Shown here in pieces: positions 1 to 12,147 of a DNA stretch of 64,000 bases. The stretch spans positions 19,526,391 to 19,590,390 of the forward strand of contig CM055868.1 of the NCBI GenBank assembly GCA_029582165.1, given 5' to 3'. The notes under the pieces are model-generated. The model saw only the letters and a list, made by a program, of their open reading frames with translations, was not told the DNA's origin and did no database searches. The position numbers and the translations under genes are program-made. The stretch comes from Portulaca oleracea. Lineage: Eukaryota > Streptophyta > Magnoliopsida > Caryophyllales > Portulacaceae. Numbering within the stretch: position 1 is the stretch's first letter; each line of letters opens with the position of its first letter.

Positions 1-3000
1 ACCATTGTTTTTGGGACTCCATGTAATCTGACAATCTCTTGGAAGAATAACTCAGCTACTCTTGTGGCATCAAAAGTGGTGTGGCATGGGATAAAATGTG
101 CCATCTTTGAGAATCTATCAACCACCACCATGATTGAATCCTTCCCTCTCTGAGTTCTTGGCAAACCTACAATGAAATCAAGGCTGACATCTTCCTAAGG
201 ACTGCTGGGAACTGGCAATGGAGCGTACAAGCCTTGAGGTAGGCTATGTGACTTTGCCAATTGATAGGCATTGCATCTCCTCAGTAGATGCTCCACATCT
301 TTCCTCATCTTTGGCCAACTCTAGTACTCTTTCGACATCAACAATGTCTTTTCAATTCCAAAATGCCCTGCTAAACTCCCTCCATGGACTTCTGAGATTA
401 GTAGCTCTCTGAAGCTGCTCTTAGGGACACACAATCTACTCCCTTTGAATAAGTAACCCTGGTCTATGTGATACAGACCCTGGGGTTGCTGCTGACACTT
501 TTGGTATACCTGTTTAAAGTCTCCATCTTCCTGATACAAAGCTTTCAAATGCTCAAAACCAACAATTCTAGAATCAAGCATATGAAGCAACATGTACCTT
601 TTACTTAATGCATCTGCTCCCTTCTTTAGCATTCCTGATTTGTGGTGGATCAAGAAGTGGAACTGCTGCATGTACTCGACCCAAGCAGCATGCTTGGTGT
701 TGAGCTTATGCTTCCCTTGAATGAACTTCAAGGCTTCATGATCACTGTGTATGATAAATTCTGCTCCAATAAGGTAGTGCCTTCAGTGTTGAAGAGCTCT
801 AATGATGGCATAGAACTCTTTGTCATAGGTGTTGTATTTCCTCTTGGCATCATTTAACTTCTCACTGAAATAGGCAACTGGCTTGCCCTCCTGGGTTAAT
901 ACTTTTCCTATGCCAACTCCTGAAGCATCACATTCTACCTCAAAAACTTTGCTGAAGCTGGGTAGGGCTAGGACTGGTGCTGAAGTGAGTCTCTCCTTGA
1001 CTTCTTCAAAGGCCTTCTAGGCTGTTGTTATCCAAATAAAGGACTTCCCTTTCACCGCTTCAGTCATTGGTGCAAGAATGGTGCTGAAATTCTTGACAAA
1101 TCTCCTGTAAAATGAAGCCAGGCCATGAAACCTCCTGACTTGATGAATAGAAGTGGGCACAGGCCACTCCCTAATTGCCTTGATCTTTTCCTCATCAACC
1201 TGAATACCTGCTGTTGTAACAATGTACCCCAAGAAGTTCACTTGGGTTGTAAAGAAGTGACACTACTTGAGATTTCCAAACAACTCCTCCCTACTCAGAA
1301 TAGTTAAAACCTCCTGCAAATGATTGACATGCTCTTGCTCAGTCCTGCTATAGACAAGACTATCATCAAAGTATACCACAACACTCTTGTCTATGAGTGG
1401 CTTAAGGACCTGGTTCATAAGTCTCATGAATGTGGATGGGGCATTAGTCAAGCTAAAAGGCATGACCAACCATTCAGACAGACCTCCCTTGGTCTTGAAG
1501 GTTGTTTTCCACTCATCTCCCTCATAGATCCTTATCTGGTAGTATCCACTCCTTAAATCAATCTTAGAAAAGACTTCTGATCCATGTAACTCATCCAACA
1601 TATCTTCAAGCCTAGGTATAGGGTACCTATACTTGATAGTGATCTTGTTAATGGCCCTACAATCAATAAACATTCTCTGACTTCCATCTTTCTTAGGCAC
1701 TAACAAGGCTGGGACTACACATGGACTCAAACTCTTCCTAATCATTCCCTTCTCCATTAATTCATCCACCTGTCTCTGTATCTCATTGGATTCTGTTGGT
1801 GTCATCCTATAAGCTGGCTTATTAGGTAACACTGATCCAGGTACTAAGTCAATTTTGTGCTGGATATCTCTTTTAGGTGGCAAACCAGGTTGCATTTCAT
1901 CAGGAAATACATGCTGAAACTGCTGGAGTAAAGGTAGGAATAAGGGGTGGTCATTTTGTGGTGCTGAGGGTTCTTCAAGGTCTAAAAGGATCAAGTCCTT
2001 CTGTGTGCTAAACTCATGATGATCAGATAAAAGCAACACATCAAGACTAGGTTCAAGACACAGGGTTTTGGCTTTTTTGGTTAACTGTGAGGGTTTCATG
2101 GGGGTAAGGACAATCTTTTTGTGGTTTAGGGTCAGGGTGTAGGTATTAGCTCTTCCACAGTGGTTTACTGATATATCATACAACCAAGGTCGACCCAAAA
2201 GCAAATGACATGCATCCATAGGTAAGACATCACACCAGACCTCATCTTTGTATGACTGACCAATTGAAAAAGCAACAAGGCACCTAGTAGAAACTTTGAT
2301 ACCTTTGCCAGAACTGAGCCACTGGATGGTGTATGGACCTGGGTGAGGCTTGGTTGCCAGGCTTAGCTTCTTCACCATGGTGCTAGAGGCTACATTGGTA
2401 CAACTTCCACTGTCTACTATCACTGAGCATACCTTCCCTCCAATAGTGCACCTTGTATGAAAGATATTCTCCCTCTTCTCTTCTGCTTCCTCTACTGCTG
2501 AGCTGCTCAAAACTCTTTTGATCATAAGCATTTCTCCCTCATCTGGACCTTCTTCTATAACCTCACCATCTTATATAAGGTTATGTTCATGCTCTTCATA
2601 CTCCTGTTCCTCTCCCTGCACATGTTCAGGATCAACAAATAAAGTTGTCTGGTACTCAGCAAGAGCAACCATTCTCTTGTTTGGACATTCTGAGGCAATG
2701 TGCCCTAGTTCTTGACAAGTGAAACATCTTCTGTCTGAATAAGGTCTACTGATAGGGGCTGAGGTTCTTTGTGGGGGATTTTGTGGCTGATTTTGTGGGG
2801 GTCTTGGGATTGGATATCTGGCTTGAGGTGGGGGTAGGGGTGGATAGGCTCTTTGTGGGGGATTGTAAGGTTTGTAGGGGTTTGGTTTGGCTGGTGCATA
2901 GAGTTTGGCAGGATACCTGTTGCTGCTGTAGTCCTTTGCTCTAGATTTCTTCTGCTATTCCACTTTGTGAGCCAAAGAGATTAGCTCATCAAGGGAATCA

Positions 3001-3782
3001 TAGACCTGCAACTCTACAACATTCTTGATACCTTCATTCAAGCCTGCAAGGTACCTAATATAGGTTTGTACCTCATTCTCCTGCATATTGCATTTCCAAA
3101 GCAAATGCTCAAACTCCTTGGTATATTCTTCCACTGACTTGCTTCCCTGCACAAAATGCTGCAACTTGTTGTAGTTCTCCTTCATGTAGTTGTCTGGAAG
3201 GAACTTCTCCTTCAGCTTCTGTCTCATCTCAATCCAGGTGCTTACTCTAGCTTCCCCAATTTCCATTCTCCTTCTCTGCAAATTAGTCCACCAAGTAGAA
3301 GCATTTTTTTTTAATTTTAAGGCTACTAATTTCACCTTGTATTCTTCTGAAACCTCCTTCAAATGAAAAACCCCTTCTACTGTCTGTAACCAATCTAGGA
3401 AAACATCAGGATCTAGTTCTCTTGCATACTTAGGTATATCAATCTTGAAATCAAGTTTCTCAACCCTCCTATCTTCCCTTCTTACTTCTCCTTCACTTCC
3501 ACTATTTTCCTCAGGCTCACTGATTCTAGGTGATCTTATTATCCTTCTCCTTCTCCTATGTGTAGGTCTAGGACCTCGACCTCCTCTCCCTGTCCTACTA
3601 AAAGGATTCTCACCTTCTCCTTCCTCCATCTCATCATCAGTCTCCTTATTCAACTCATGTCTATGCAATCTCATGTAATAATTCAACTGCTCAATCAAGA
3701 ACTTCATTTTCTGTTCTACTTCTTCCTTCTCTTTCAGAGTTTGTTCTAAGACTTCCTGTGGTGCTTTACTAGTTTCGGCCAT
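1..3782 (-). pseudogene. gag-pol polyprotein of element I, broken by in-frame stops
   Basis: A retroviral-type polyprotein that would encode capsid, protease, RT/RNase H and integrase. I place the start at the ATG at 3782 (MAETSK); an upstream in-frame ATG at 3821 falls next to the PBS. Seen along one frame: retrotransposon gag domain (about 3450-2960); CCHC knuckle CFTCQELGHIASEC (about 2684-2726); protease VDSGS (about 2412); RT with YFDD (about 1360-1377); RNase H around 1000-740; integrase zinc region near 400-260; catalytic-core start near 190. The second Cys of the integrase CxxC reads Tyr. In-frame stops lie at 2952-2954 (TAG), about 2570 (TAA), 1260-1262 (TAG), 1014-1016 (TAG), 318-320 (TAG) and about 198 (TAG). 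No frameshift is needed to join the parts, so it is a point-mutated copy and not a shuffled one. Confidence 0.85.
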
Positions 3783-3824
3783 TTTAACTAAAACAAGCAA
3801 ACACTCTCCAAGAAAGAACACAAT

Positions 3825-3836
3825 GCTCTGATACCA
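3825..3836 (-). other. Primer binding site of element I (initiator-Met tRNA type)
   Basis: The minus strand reads TGGTATCAGAGC, the standard plant iMet PBS. It lies a few bases inside the LTR border at about 3840 and fixes the element's orientation. Confidence 0.9.
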
Positions 3837-5111
3837 AGATGATGTATGCTAGCTCACAAAGATCAGAGTATTGAACCAGAATACACCATACAACTCCACA
3901 TACACAGCTGAATGCTTAAAACATAAGAGCTGATTGAAAGCACTTAGCTGGAATAGAAGACAACCCAAGATAAAACATAAAGATAGGCTTGCGTACAACT
4001 GTTACAGATACACCTTCAGCTGCAATCAAGGGCAATGGACTCTCACACACATGCCTCTACAGACACACCAAAGCATAGATGATCAAGCTCAGCTTACACT
4101 TGCTGGATTTTGCCAATATCTAGTGACAGGATCTGATTGAACCAAGGTTCAGAGTTATAGGGCACTCACAAACATTCAGAGGTACTAAGACACTCGAGCA
4201 TACTATTGAATGAACACTGAGACGCCTTTCATTGATAGAAAACTTCAGAATATAAAGGAGACTAATAGTTTGATTAACGGGTGCTTAAGCATAAGCATTC
4301 TATCTAATCTCCCTGATCTGGTCTAAGCTACAAAGCTTTAAACAAATACAGCTGATTACATACTAACTATCTCGAGTACATTTTGTAAGAAAAATAAAAG
4401 AAAAGACTAAAGTCTGCTCTGATTGGACCAAATGCCAAAAGAGTGGCAAAATGAACCAATGAGAGGCTTTCCTCTTCTAAGGTGTAACGACCTGCCCTAA
4501 ACCCGTACTAATTATGACCTTAATTACGGTAATTAGCTAAAATACGCTAATAAAATTTTTTCTATTTTCACGACATGAATATTATTATTGTGGTTATTGC
4601 GGTTGTTACTTCTATTATTTATTTATTGATGCGTGACAGGTCTCGAGCAAGGCGATGGCTAAATGGGTTGAATTTATGTTACCTCGGATTTAAAAATATA
4701 AATATTATTATGAGTTTATGAATATTTTTACGATGAGTTATATAATTTATTTTATGGTTCTCAATTTTACGCTTTTAAACCGGAGAAGGTTGTATTAATT
4801 TCAATTCCGTTTCTTTTACGATTTATAGTACTCAACCTTACTAAGTACATTTTATTGCTAAATTCATTTTATTAATATGTCCTACCAATTTATTTTATGT
4901 GGTTTAGTACTAGTTAATTTTACCCAATTTATTCCCAAGTAATTTTATTTAATTTATGCTAAACTATTTTATCAAGTTTTATGTTAATTAATTTTATCTA
5001 CTTTATTACCAATTAACTTTACCTAGCTTAATTCCAATTATTTTATCTAGCTTAATTTCTAATTAGATAAGTTATGTTTTAGTTTAGATGATTTTCTTAG
5101 TTAAGGGGAGT

Positions 5112-5120
5112 TTATATATA
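5112..5120 (+). promoter_or_regulatory. TATA box of solo LTR J
   Basis: TTATATATA is followed about 30 bp later by a C/T-rich stretch (5160-5240) that resembles a transcript leader. Its position about 630 bp into a 3.5 kb LTR is where the U3/R border would fall. Confidence 0.55.
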
Positions 5121-7523
5121 CAAGGGGGATAAGTATTTGGGGGTTTTATTTGCATTTCATTTCAAGACAAACCCAAACTTCCCCACACCTCTTTTTCCTC
5201 TCTGCCAGCCAAGCCAGCCCTCTGCGCCCCCCTTTCTGCCGGATTAGTGGCCAGTCGGCGGCGACCACTGTGAGGCAAATGCCTCCCCACTTCCCTCTCC
5301 TCTTGTTTTTCTCCTTCAATTCCTTCCCCATGTGGTATATACTCCAAACCCTCACTCAAGTTTTATTGTTCTAATCTGAATTTTCTTTTCTAAATTGATT
5401 ATTCTTGCTATTTACATCTCTTTTATATCCCTTTTAGCATGTAATAATGTTGTGGTTAAATTAGGGTTTGAATTTGGGTTTGATACATGTAAATTTGGGG
5501 TTGATTTGGATTGTTTAATTGTTGAATTCTTGATGAATATTGAAATAGCTTGTTGCATGTGGATTTTGATGAGTAAAATGAAGTGAAAGTTTCTGATTTG
5601 GGGATTAAAATATGATAGATTAAGTTAATCTTTCACTTTGATGATTTAGTGAAGAAAATGTAGCCAAGGTGCTATGAAATTGTCATTGGGTGTTGCATGT
5701 GCTTATTCATGGTTGCATGTGGATTCTATGAACCTATTTGAGCAAGTTTAAGTGTTTAATTTATGGAAAATCCATGGATGTTAGTTAATTTGAAGTTTAA
5801 ATGGGAATTGATACAAATTGGAGACAAGGAAAATCATGCATGTTGGTTTAGAGGGTCAAATAAGTTTCTGGGTACAAATCTGGTTTTTGCAGAGGACTAA
5901 AAGTGGGAGTTTAGCCCAGATTTTTACTTAAAAAGATAGCTTAAGTCATTATCTAACCATGGGCTTTGGAATTTCGAGAATCCGACATGTGTAGCTCGAG
6001 ATATGAGCGAAACCGTGAAGGGATGCAAAGTATATATGATTCTGAGTCAGTAACTTGAGAACTATTTTCCGTCCATTTAGAGATTTTATTGGTTCCAGTG
6101 GTAAACATAAAAGATTTAGGTGACCTTTTAAGCTTTCCGAAAATGTATGGTTTGCGTTCATCGGATATTGGGAGTGCAAGATATAGGGTCGGAAGTGAAG
6201 CATGTCAGTTAAGTTTTTGCCCAGAAAATATTTTATAAATTTGGGATTTTGTGATCCAATTCCAATCATGTAAGGGATTCTAATTGTTTAGAGAATCTTT
6301 GGTCAATATTAGAATATTCAAGAGGTGTTTTCTAAGTAGAAAATGCTATCCTTTGGAGGTTAATGTTATTTATCAAAGTTATGTTATCATAGTTAAGGTT
6401 GAAAGATTAAGTTACATAATGAAATAATCGACTTTAAGTTGGATTGTGGATTGCATCATTAGTATAAGAGCCCTTTGAGGCATAATTATCCTAGGACTTA
6501 TTCCTTCTCTAATGCATAATTCCAATTCACCTTCAAATACTTCCAAAATCCAATAATCCATCGTTATAAATTCTTCTTCGTCGCTCGACGATATATCCGA
6601 AAAATCAAGAACTCTCTAATTTCCATTCTAGCCTTTCATTCCTTAATTCTCCATATTCCATCAATATGATCTCTTCAAATCATTCTATAAGTTAAGCTAT
6701 TCATCGTTTACTTCCAAGCCTTTATGAGTTTCGTATCAAAAGATCAAACCGAAAGTTTTAGTTTCCAAATTACAGCTTCTGTTTCTGTTCGGGCTGTGTT
6801 TCAAGCCCTTCCCTTCATTTTTGGACCTCGGTCCTGTTGACAAAGTTGTAGATCATGATTTTCTCTATTCCGGGAAGTACTCGTTTGTTTCATTCCGAGT
6901 TTCCTAGCTAGAGTTATGTTAAAAACTTTATTTCTAAAAACTTGAAATTTTCCTTCTAATCTATTTCATTCTAAAATTCTTATTTTACTTAACATTTGTA
7001 ACTCACTAAGAACCCTCTTTGGTTCTCAATTTCTACACTTCCTATTATAGTTTCCAAGTCACCCAAGCCGTCCCGAGCCCGAGGCACGCCACCAAATTTT
7101 CCTACTTTCCAAGGTACGCAAATTGTCCAACTTTTATCATTCAAGCACGTTACGATGCTTATTCATATCAATTTATATCATAATCTATGTCATACATTAT
7201 TATTTTCAAAAGTGGTCCCGCCATATTATTGTAATTCTAGCTAGTCACGTGAAGTGCTAGCCTTTATTCATCTATAGGGTGCTCCTGATCAGAGTGACGA
7301 GACTTGGCGGTGTCATGGCGATCGCATGATCGCAACTCGGTCCAAGTGCAGGCATGCGCGTGTGTGAGATGCTTTGCATCGATCGTAAGGGATACCACTC
7401 ATTTTCAATTATTACAAATTTATCTCTTTTATTTACACATATTTATCTATGCGGCATTCCAGTTTATTCATGTTTAAGTTCCCCTTTCCCGTTTTCAAAA
7501 TGATTTTAAAACGCCGGCACTAA

Positions 7524-7543
7524 AAACCGTTTTCGAACGGTTT
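7524..7543 (+). other. Perfect 8-bp hairpin with TTCG loop near the 3' end of LTR J
   Basis: AAACCGTT, loop TTCG, AACGGTTT. A UUCG tetraloop on an 8-bp stem is very stable in RNA. A second small stem (GAGTG/CACTC) follows at about 7569-7585. It could be a structured element near the R/U5 polyadenylation zone; function not known. Confidence 0.6.
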
Positions 7544-8316
7544 GACGTGTTGGAGGTTTGTGTACTGAGTGTTTCCCCCACTCATTTGCGAATTTTTTAA
7601 TGTTTTGTTTTTAGGCGGTCCGAGCTCCCAAGTCAAAGGCAAAGGCAAAGACAAGCAGGTAGTTCCTTTCATCCTTGCAAGGTAGTTTTATATGGTGGAT
7701 GTTGGCCGAACCTCGATGGTCTTCATGGGTTTAAAGACCAATTCATGTTTTGGAAGGTTTAATGGGTGTTTTGATGGTTGTATTAAAGTATTATTTCAAT
7801 GTTTGGGTGAGTGTCATGTATGGGGTTTAAGTGTAAGTTTATTTGATGTTTTGTGTTGGTTGTTGTGTTGGTGATGAGTGTGTGCCTTGTCCTTAGTGGG
7901 ACGGAGGTAATGCCTCAACCCGTGTTTTTCCGCTGCGCTATTCACGGGTTTTACAAATAATTAATGGTAATCGTGTGTTTATGGGTGTTGGGATGTTACA
8001 TAAGGGGTAAAAATAAGTTTACTGAGGTAATTCCCGCGCCAATGCTAACCTGGAAGTAAACTCAACAGGTTAATATCATGCTGGAAAGACCAAAATCACC
8101 CATGTGAACAGAAATCAGGACATTTGGCCCCAGAACTGGGGTTCTGGAAAAACTGATAAAACAACCCTGCTGGGATTGTTTGTTTCTGACTTCTGAATCT
8201 TACTGTGTCATGCTCGATCATGCTGGGACTTGACTTGGACTTGAAAATGGCATGGCAAAGAACAAAAAACTCCTAGGAAACCTTAACTGTATCTTCCTCA
8301 ATCAATAGATGTGACA

Positions 8317-8739
8317 TTGAGAAAGTTAGCTGCTTGGACTGTTGTTGCTGGGAACTGGAATTGGTCTGGATGACCAATGCTGGTGGGCTGAGTGGCTGTG
8401 GATGCCAGGACTTGCTTTACAAGGGTGTAGCAAGCCTGGATGGGTGCTGTTGGTGGAGTGGTGGCTGCTGGTGATACTGAAAACTCCTTCTTTGGGTGTT
8501 TGACCTTTGAGAAGCCTCTTGAGTAACTCTTTATGCTGTCTTTGGGATTTGGAAGCTCATTGTTCTGCTGGAAAGGCTTCCCTAGCTGCTGAGTTGTGTG
8601 AATCAACAAGAAATTTTCCTTGTGTTGCTACTGCAATTGCTGGTGAAGATCCCTTGGATGCCTCCTTTGCTGATGAAGTTGCTGTTGCTGATTGTTCTCC
8701 TTGATGGTCTCCATCAGTATAGCCGGTCTGACATTCCAT
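8317..8739 (-). pseudogene. Possible N-terminal gag/ORF remnant of element F
   Basis: Two overlapping minus-strand open frames (8739-8557 and 8609-8298) can be joined by one frameshift near 8560-8600. The products are rich in Ser, Ala, Thr, Gln and Pro and low in complexity. They start about 210 bp downstream of the PBS, where a Tat-lineage gag would begin. No domain is recognisable, so the assignment rests on position only. Confidence 0.3.
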
Positions 8740-8949
8740 GGGTTATTTTTTTGTGGTTTAAAGAAAAAGCATAATACCGCCGATTTATGTGCTCCTACGA
8801 CATATCACATGTCAAGGGAGTGCCCCGGTATATGCAATGCATTATGCCTAAAAGAATGGCTTAATAATATAAAGTAAAAATTCATTTCCCTTCCAAAAAT
8901 TTTAAAGCACACAAACTTTTTTCAAGTTTTACCCACTTTAAGAAAAACT
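8740..8949 (-). other. Untranslated leader of element F
   Basis: Noncoding stretch between the PBS and the first open frame of F. On the minus strand it includes a GCATTGCATATACCGGGGCA block, similar in style to Tat/Ogre leaders as I remember them. Confidence 0.4.
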
Positions 8950-8964
8950 CCCCTGGAGTCGCCA
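8950..8964 (-). other. Primer binding site of element F (Arg-tRNA type)
   Basis: The minus strand reads TGGCGACTCCAGGGG, resembling the PBS of Tat/Ogre elements. It lies 7 bp inside the LTR end placed at 8972. Confidence 0.65.
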
Positions 8965-9306
8965 CAAATCCTGTGGACATTTTTCCTCGCCGTTCGGGCT
9001 TTTGAACGTCCACGTTTGGATTGGGGTGTGATTCGATGATTTGTGCTGGGGTTTAACCTTTGAAGACTCTTTAAGGAAATCAAGCTTACATTTCATGAAC
9101 AATATTTTGTAAAATCACTTTCCCTTTACTTAGGCATTTTATGGGTCCTTGAATTAAACCTTTAAGAGTGAACATCAACTTGTTCCAAACTCTTCTAAAT
9201 TTAACCCAATTTGTTCATTTCAATGTTAGGCTCGGAAGAGGGTGATTTATGCACATATTATTTAGAAATATAAGAAAGAAACCCTAAAGTTGCATCGATA
9301 CATTGT

Positions 9307-10138
9307 TGTTAGAACCCCTCAAGGATGTTGCCTTGGCGACTAGATCAATTTTGAATAAAAGCCAAAATTCATTTAGCCAGAAAAGTTGTGATAAGAAAAA
9401 GGCTGAAGGACACTTACGTCAAGAGGCTGAAGGACATTTACGTCAAGCATCTCAAGGACGTTCATGTCAAGCACGAAAGATAAAAGGAACATGGAAGTAT
9501 TTCTGGAAACCAGTTACTCGATCCCTCCATTCTTATTTCTAACCAAACTAGCCGATTGTAAACCTTGCTGTGTAGGAAACAATCGTGAAGAAACTAGAAG
9601 GAACAAGGATCGTGATTTACGGAGAAATCTTTCAAAAGAAGGAAAGGAAAGTCGTCGATTCCGGAAAGACAAGCAAAGTGCAAAGAACGAAAAAATCATC
9701 ATCAATTCTGGAAAGACAAGCAGGCTGCATAGAAGGAAAGAATAGATCCCCAACGACTACTAGCTACAAGTTGCACCCATAAATAGATGAATTGAAGACT
9801 GAAGAAATCAACGATTCCAAGTGACGTAATTGGGTGTTACCAAAACAGAGGTTGGTGTGTGTTTCCCAAAAACTCAGTTCGAAGCTTCGCTGTTCGTTGT
9901 TCGCTGCAACCCTAAGGACGTTCACCTTAGGCAGTTGTCACATTCAAGCATATATTGTTCCAACGAAATAAAGAAGGTTATTCAGTTATCTCTTATTGTC
10001 CTTTATTTCAGCTTACCTTGGTTTATCTTAAGTTGAATCTTAATCTGAAAAGATTAAGAAAACCTAACGTCCTTTACCATTGAGTATTTGTGCAGAAATT
10101 TTCATAACCTTATTTATCCCCCCTCTAGGGTTCTTTCA
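9307..10138 (+). repeat. 5' LTR of element H (832 bp)
   Basis: Matches 12148-13114 along most of its length. It lacks a block of about 165 bp found at about 12668-12835 in the 3' LTR. It also has small extra duplications (an additional copy of the GGCTGAAGGACA phrase near 9402-9432 and an extra GTTCG near 9895). Confidence 0.92.
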
Positions 10139-10140
10139 AG

Positions 10141-10152
10141 TGGTATCAGAGC
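10141..10152 (+). other. Primer binding site of element H (iMet tRNA)
   Basis: TGGTATCAGAGC begins two bases after the 5' LTR end, which fixes the plus orientation. Confidence 0.92.
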
Positions 10153-10198
10153 CTGGTCCACTGAAGATTCAGAGACAAACCGCTCTGTGGTAAAGATC

Positions 10199-11529
10199 AT
10201 GGCTGGGATCGAAGATTGTGATATAGGGCAAGGACGGTGCTTAAATAGTCCTCCTTTATTCAGAGGATCAAACATTGCACACTGGAAGAAGCGTATGAGG
10301 ACATTCATCATGGATCAAGACTATGACCTTTGGGACAAAATTGAGAATGGAGACTTTGTCCCCATGATCACTGATAGAGAAATCATGAAACCCAAAGATA
10401 GATCCAAGTATTCTGCTAGAGAAGCAGAAAAGACGGATAAAAATGTTAAAGCATTACATATCCTTTACTGTGGACTTATTCTAATGAGTTTGAATTTATC
10501 TCTGGTTGTGATACAGCTAAACGGGTGTTGGATACTGTAATGACCACATATGAAGGAACGAGCCAAGTTCAAAGAATAAGACGTGACAATTATGTCAAGC
10601 ACTATGAATCCTTCAAAATGAAGAATGGAGAATCTGTCAAGGACATATACAAACGATTCATTGTCATAGTCAATAATCTCAAGTCCTTGGGGAAAACCTA
10701 CTCCAATGAAAAAAAAGTTCACAAGGTCCTCAGATGTCTTACAAGAAAGAAATGGGAATCAAAGGTCACTACAATAGAGGAAGTGCACAATGTAGATACT
10801 CCCCAATTAGATGACCTCATTGGAAAGCTTCTTGCTCACGAAATGCGTCTCCATGAAGAGAAAAATGAAAAAGGAAGACGTAGCCCATAAGGACATCTAG
10901 GGTCTTAAAGACAATGATAAGAACCGCATCTTGGCGTTGATGGCCAAGGATCTCAAGAAATCATGCAAGAAAAGTCATACCTCTAGAGGACCTCCATCCA
11001 AACGAATCAACCAAAGAGGTAATGACTCATCAAATAATAGAATTAACACATTCTCTTGTTTTTTTTTTTGTGGTGACCCATATCACTTGATCTAGGACTG
11101 CCCCACTCACAGAAAGAACAAACAAAAGAGAAATCACAGGCCACTTGGAGTGATGATGAGGAGACTACTAGTCATTGCATCATGAGAAAAGACACCAATG
11201 ACTTAGAGGAAGTTGGCACAGCCAGTGATGACTACCAAGACAGTGACGAGGATGAATCAAGGGAGATAACATTTGATGATCTCCTCACTTACCCTAAAAA
11301 GTACTTGGGAAAATGTCTGTTAAAGTTTGCTGGACGGGAGACCAAGCATTTAAACAAGATTAGGTCACTAAAAGAAACCAACAAAGGCCTCAAGGAATGC
11401 AATGAGAAATTGGAGAAATTGTGTGAAGGGCTTACCTCTAGAGTCGACATTCTCAAAGCTGAAATACAAGACCTCAAGGCTAACCTTGATGTTTGTCACA
11501 AGTCTCTGGCTGAAGCAACCAAGCAATAA
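10199..11529 (+). pseudogene. Copia gag remnant of element H
   Basis: Capsid-type gag of the UBN2 / Retrotran_gag_2 kind. It starts at the ATG at 10199 (MAGIEDCDIG). The N-terminal part continues to about 10470, where a one-base loss shifts the frame. The second part (10525-10890) carries the conserved gag phrases ending in LLAHEM. A decayed CCHC knuckle (CGDPYH...DC) lies near 11055-11105 with a stop inside it. A third part, 11182-11529, encodes a coiled-coil-like Lys/Glu/Leu-rich segment. No pol domain follows before the polypurine tract. Confidence 0.8.
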
Positions 11530-12133
11530 GAAAGAAACTGTCATCAAGGACATTCTGTCTCGCAAGGACCTTAATGAGCAGTCCCAAGGCCACATATTTC
11601 ACTCTAGGCACAAAGAACAACACAAAGGTCATTTATCTCTTCCCAAGAGAAAATATGGTAAACCTCACTACTTCAACCATTATCATTCTAAAATTGCACA
11701 AGTTTGGGTTCCAAAAGGAACAACACCTCCGAACATGTTTAGTACTAGTAGTCAAGAACCTAAATTTAATTTCATTTATGGCTTGAGGAAGGGTGTCTAA
11801 AGTTTTTGCAGGTATATTCAGCATCCAGGAGAGTGGATACTTAAAGGAGCTTGGAGCATTCAAGGACATTACTTACATCAGCAATAAAAACTCCTCAATG
11901 ACCTTGTCAGACCTAGGATCAAGGCCCTTGACAAATGGATCTCCTCAAATAGCAGTGTTATTGATTATTTTTATGGCACATATTGAGGGGGACAAGCCTC
12001 TCTTAGGGCTAACAAGTTCATTGAGTATTGCAGATTATTGGAGATGATTACAATATTAAGGGGGAGCTCTCTAGACTTTTTGATAAAAGTCAAAAAGGGG
12101 GAGAAGTGGTGTAAATGATGTTTGCCTTTCATC
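11530..12133 (+). other. Noncoding 3' internal part of element H
   Basis: About 600 bp between the gag remnant and the polypurine tract. Several short frames are present but none matches a pol domain. This is where pol has been lost. Confidence 0.6.
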
Positions 12134-12147
12134 AAAAAGGGGGAGAT
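12134..12147 (+). other. Polypurine tract of element H
   Basis: AAAAAGGGGGAGAT directly precedes the 3' LTR; a similar AAAAAGGGGGAGAA lies 40-50 bp upstream. Confidence 0.9.

Larger units (their letters stand above)
4478..8005. mobile_element. Solo LTR J, 3518 bp, with TAAGG target-site duplication
   Basis: The segment 4483-8000 begins TGTAACGACC and ends GGATGTTACA, so it has inverted TGTAAC/GTTACA ends. It is flanked by TAAGG at 4478-4482 and again at 8001-8005. It holds no PBS, polypurine tract or coding frame, so I read it as a solo LTR left by recombination between the two LTRs of a full element. The length and terminal motif resemble the long LTRs of Tekay/Del-type chromoviruses, but that assignment is inference. 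It contains a TATA box (5112-5120) followed by a C-rich leader-like stretch. Short open frames at 5146-5374 and 7692-7874 are not conserved genes. Confidence 0.9.
1..8316 (-). mobile_element. Ty3/gypsy chromovirus-like element I, 5' LTR to integrase (3' end outside window)
   Basis: A minus-strand gypsy element whose 3' half runs off the window at position 1. Reading leftward the order is 5' LTR, iMet primer binding site, gag, CCHC knuckle, protease, RT, RNase H and integrase, the gypsy domain order. The iMet-type PBS and the single gag-pol frame fit the chromovirus clade; the subclade is not called. Its LTR is split by the 3.5 kb solo LTR J. The element appears to sit inside Tat element F. 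The right LTR border at 8316 is inferred from TG/CA ends only, because the partner LTR lies outside the window. Confidence 0.8.
3840..8316 (-). repeat. 5' LTR of element I, interrupted by solo LTR J
   Basis: The LTR occupies 3840-4482 and resumes at 8006-8316, about 950 bp in total. It has TG at 3840 and CA at 8315-8316. The interruption is the solo LTR at 4483-8000 with its TAAGG duplication. Sequence after 8006 continues the same noncoding character. The outer border is inferred because there is no second LTR in the window to compare. Confidence 0.6.

Noticed and set aside
5146..5374. Open frames on both strands in solo LTR J
   Set aside because: Short, overlapping on opposite strands, low complexity, and placed in the leader zone downstream of the TATA box.
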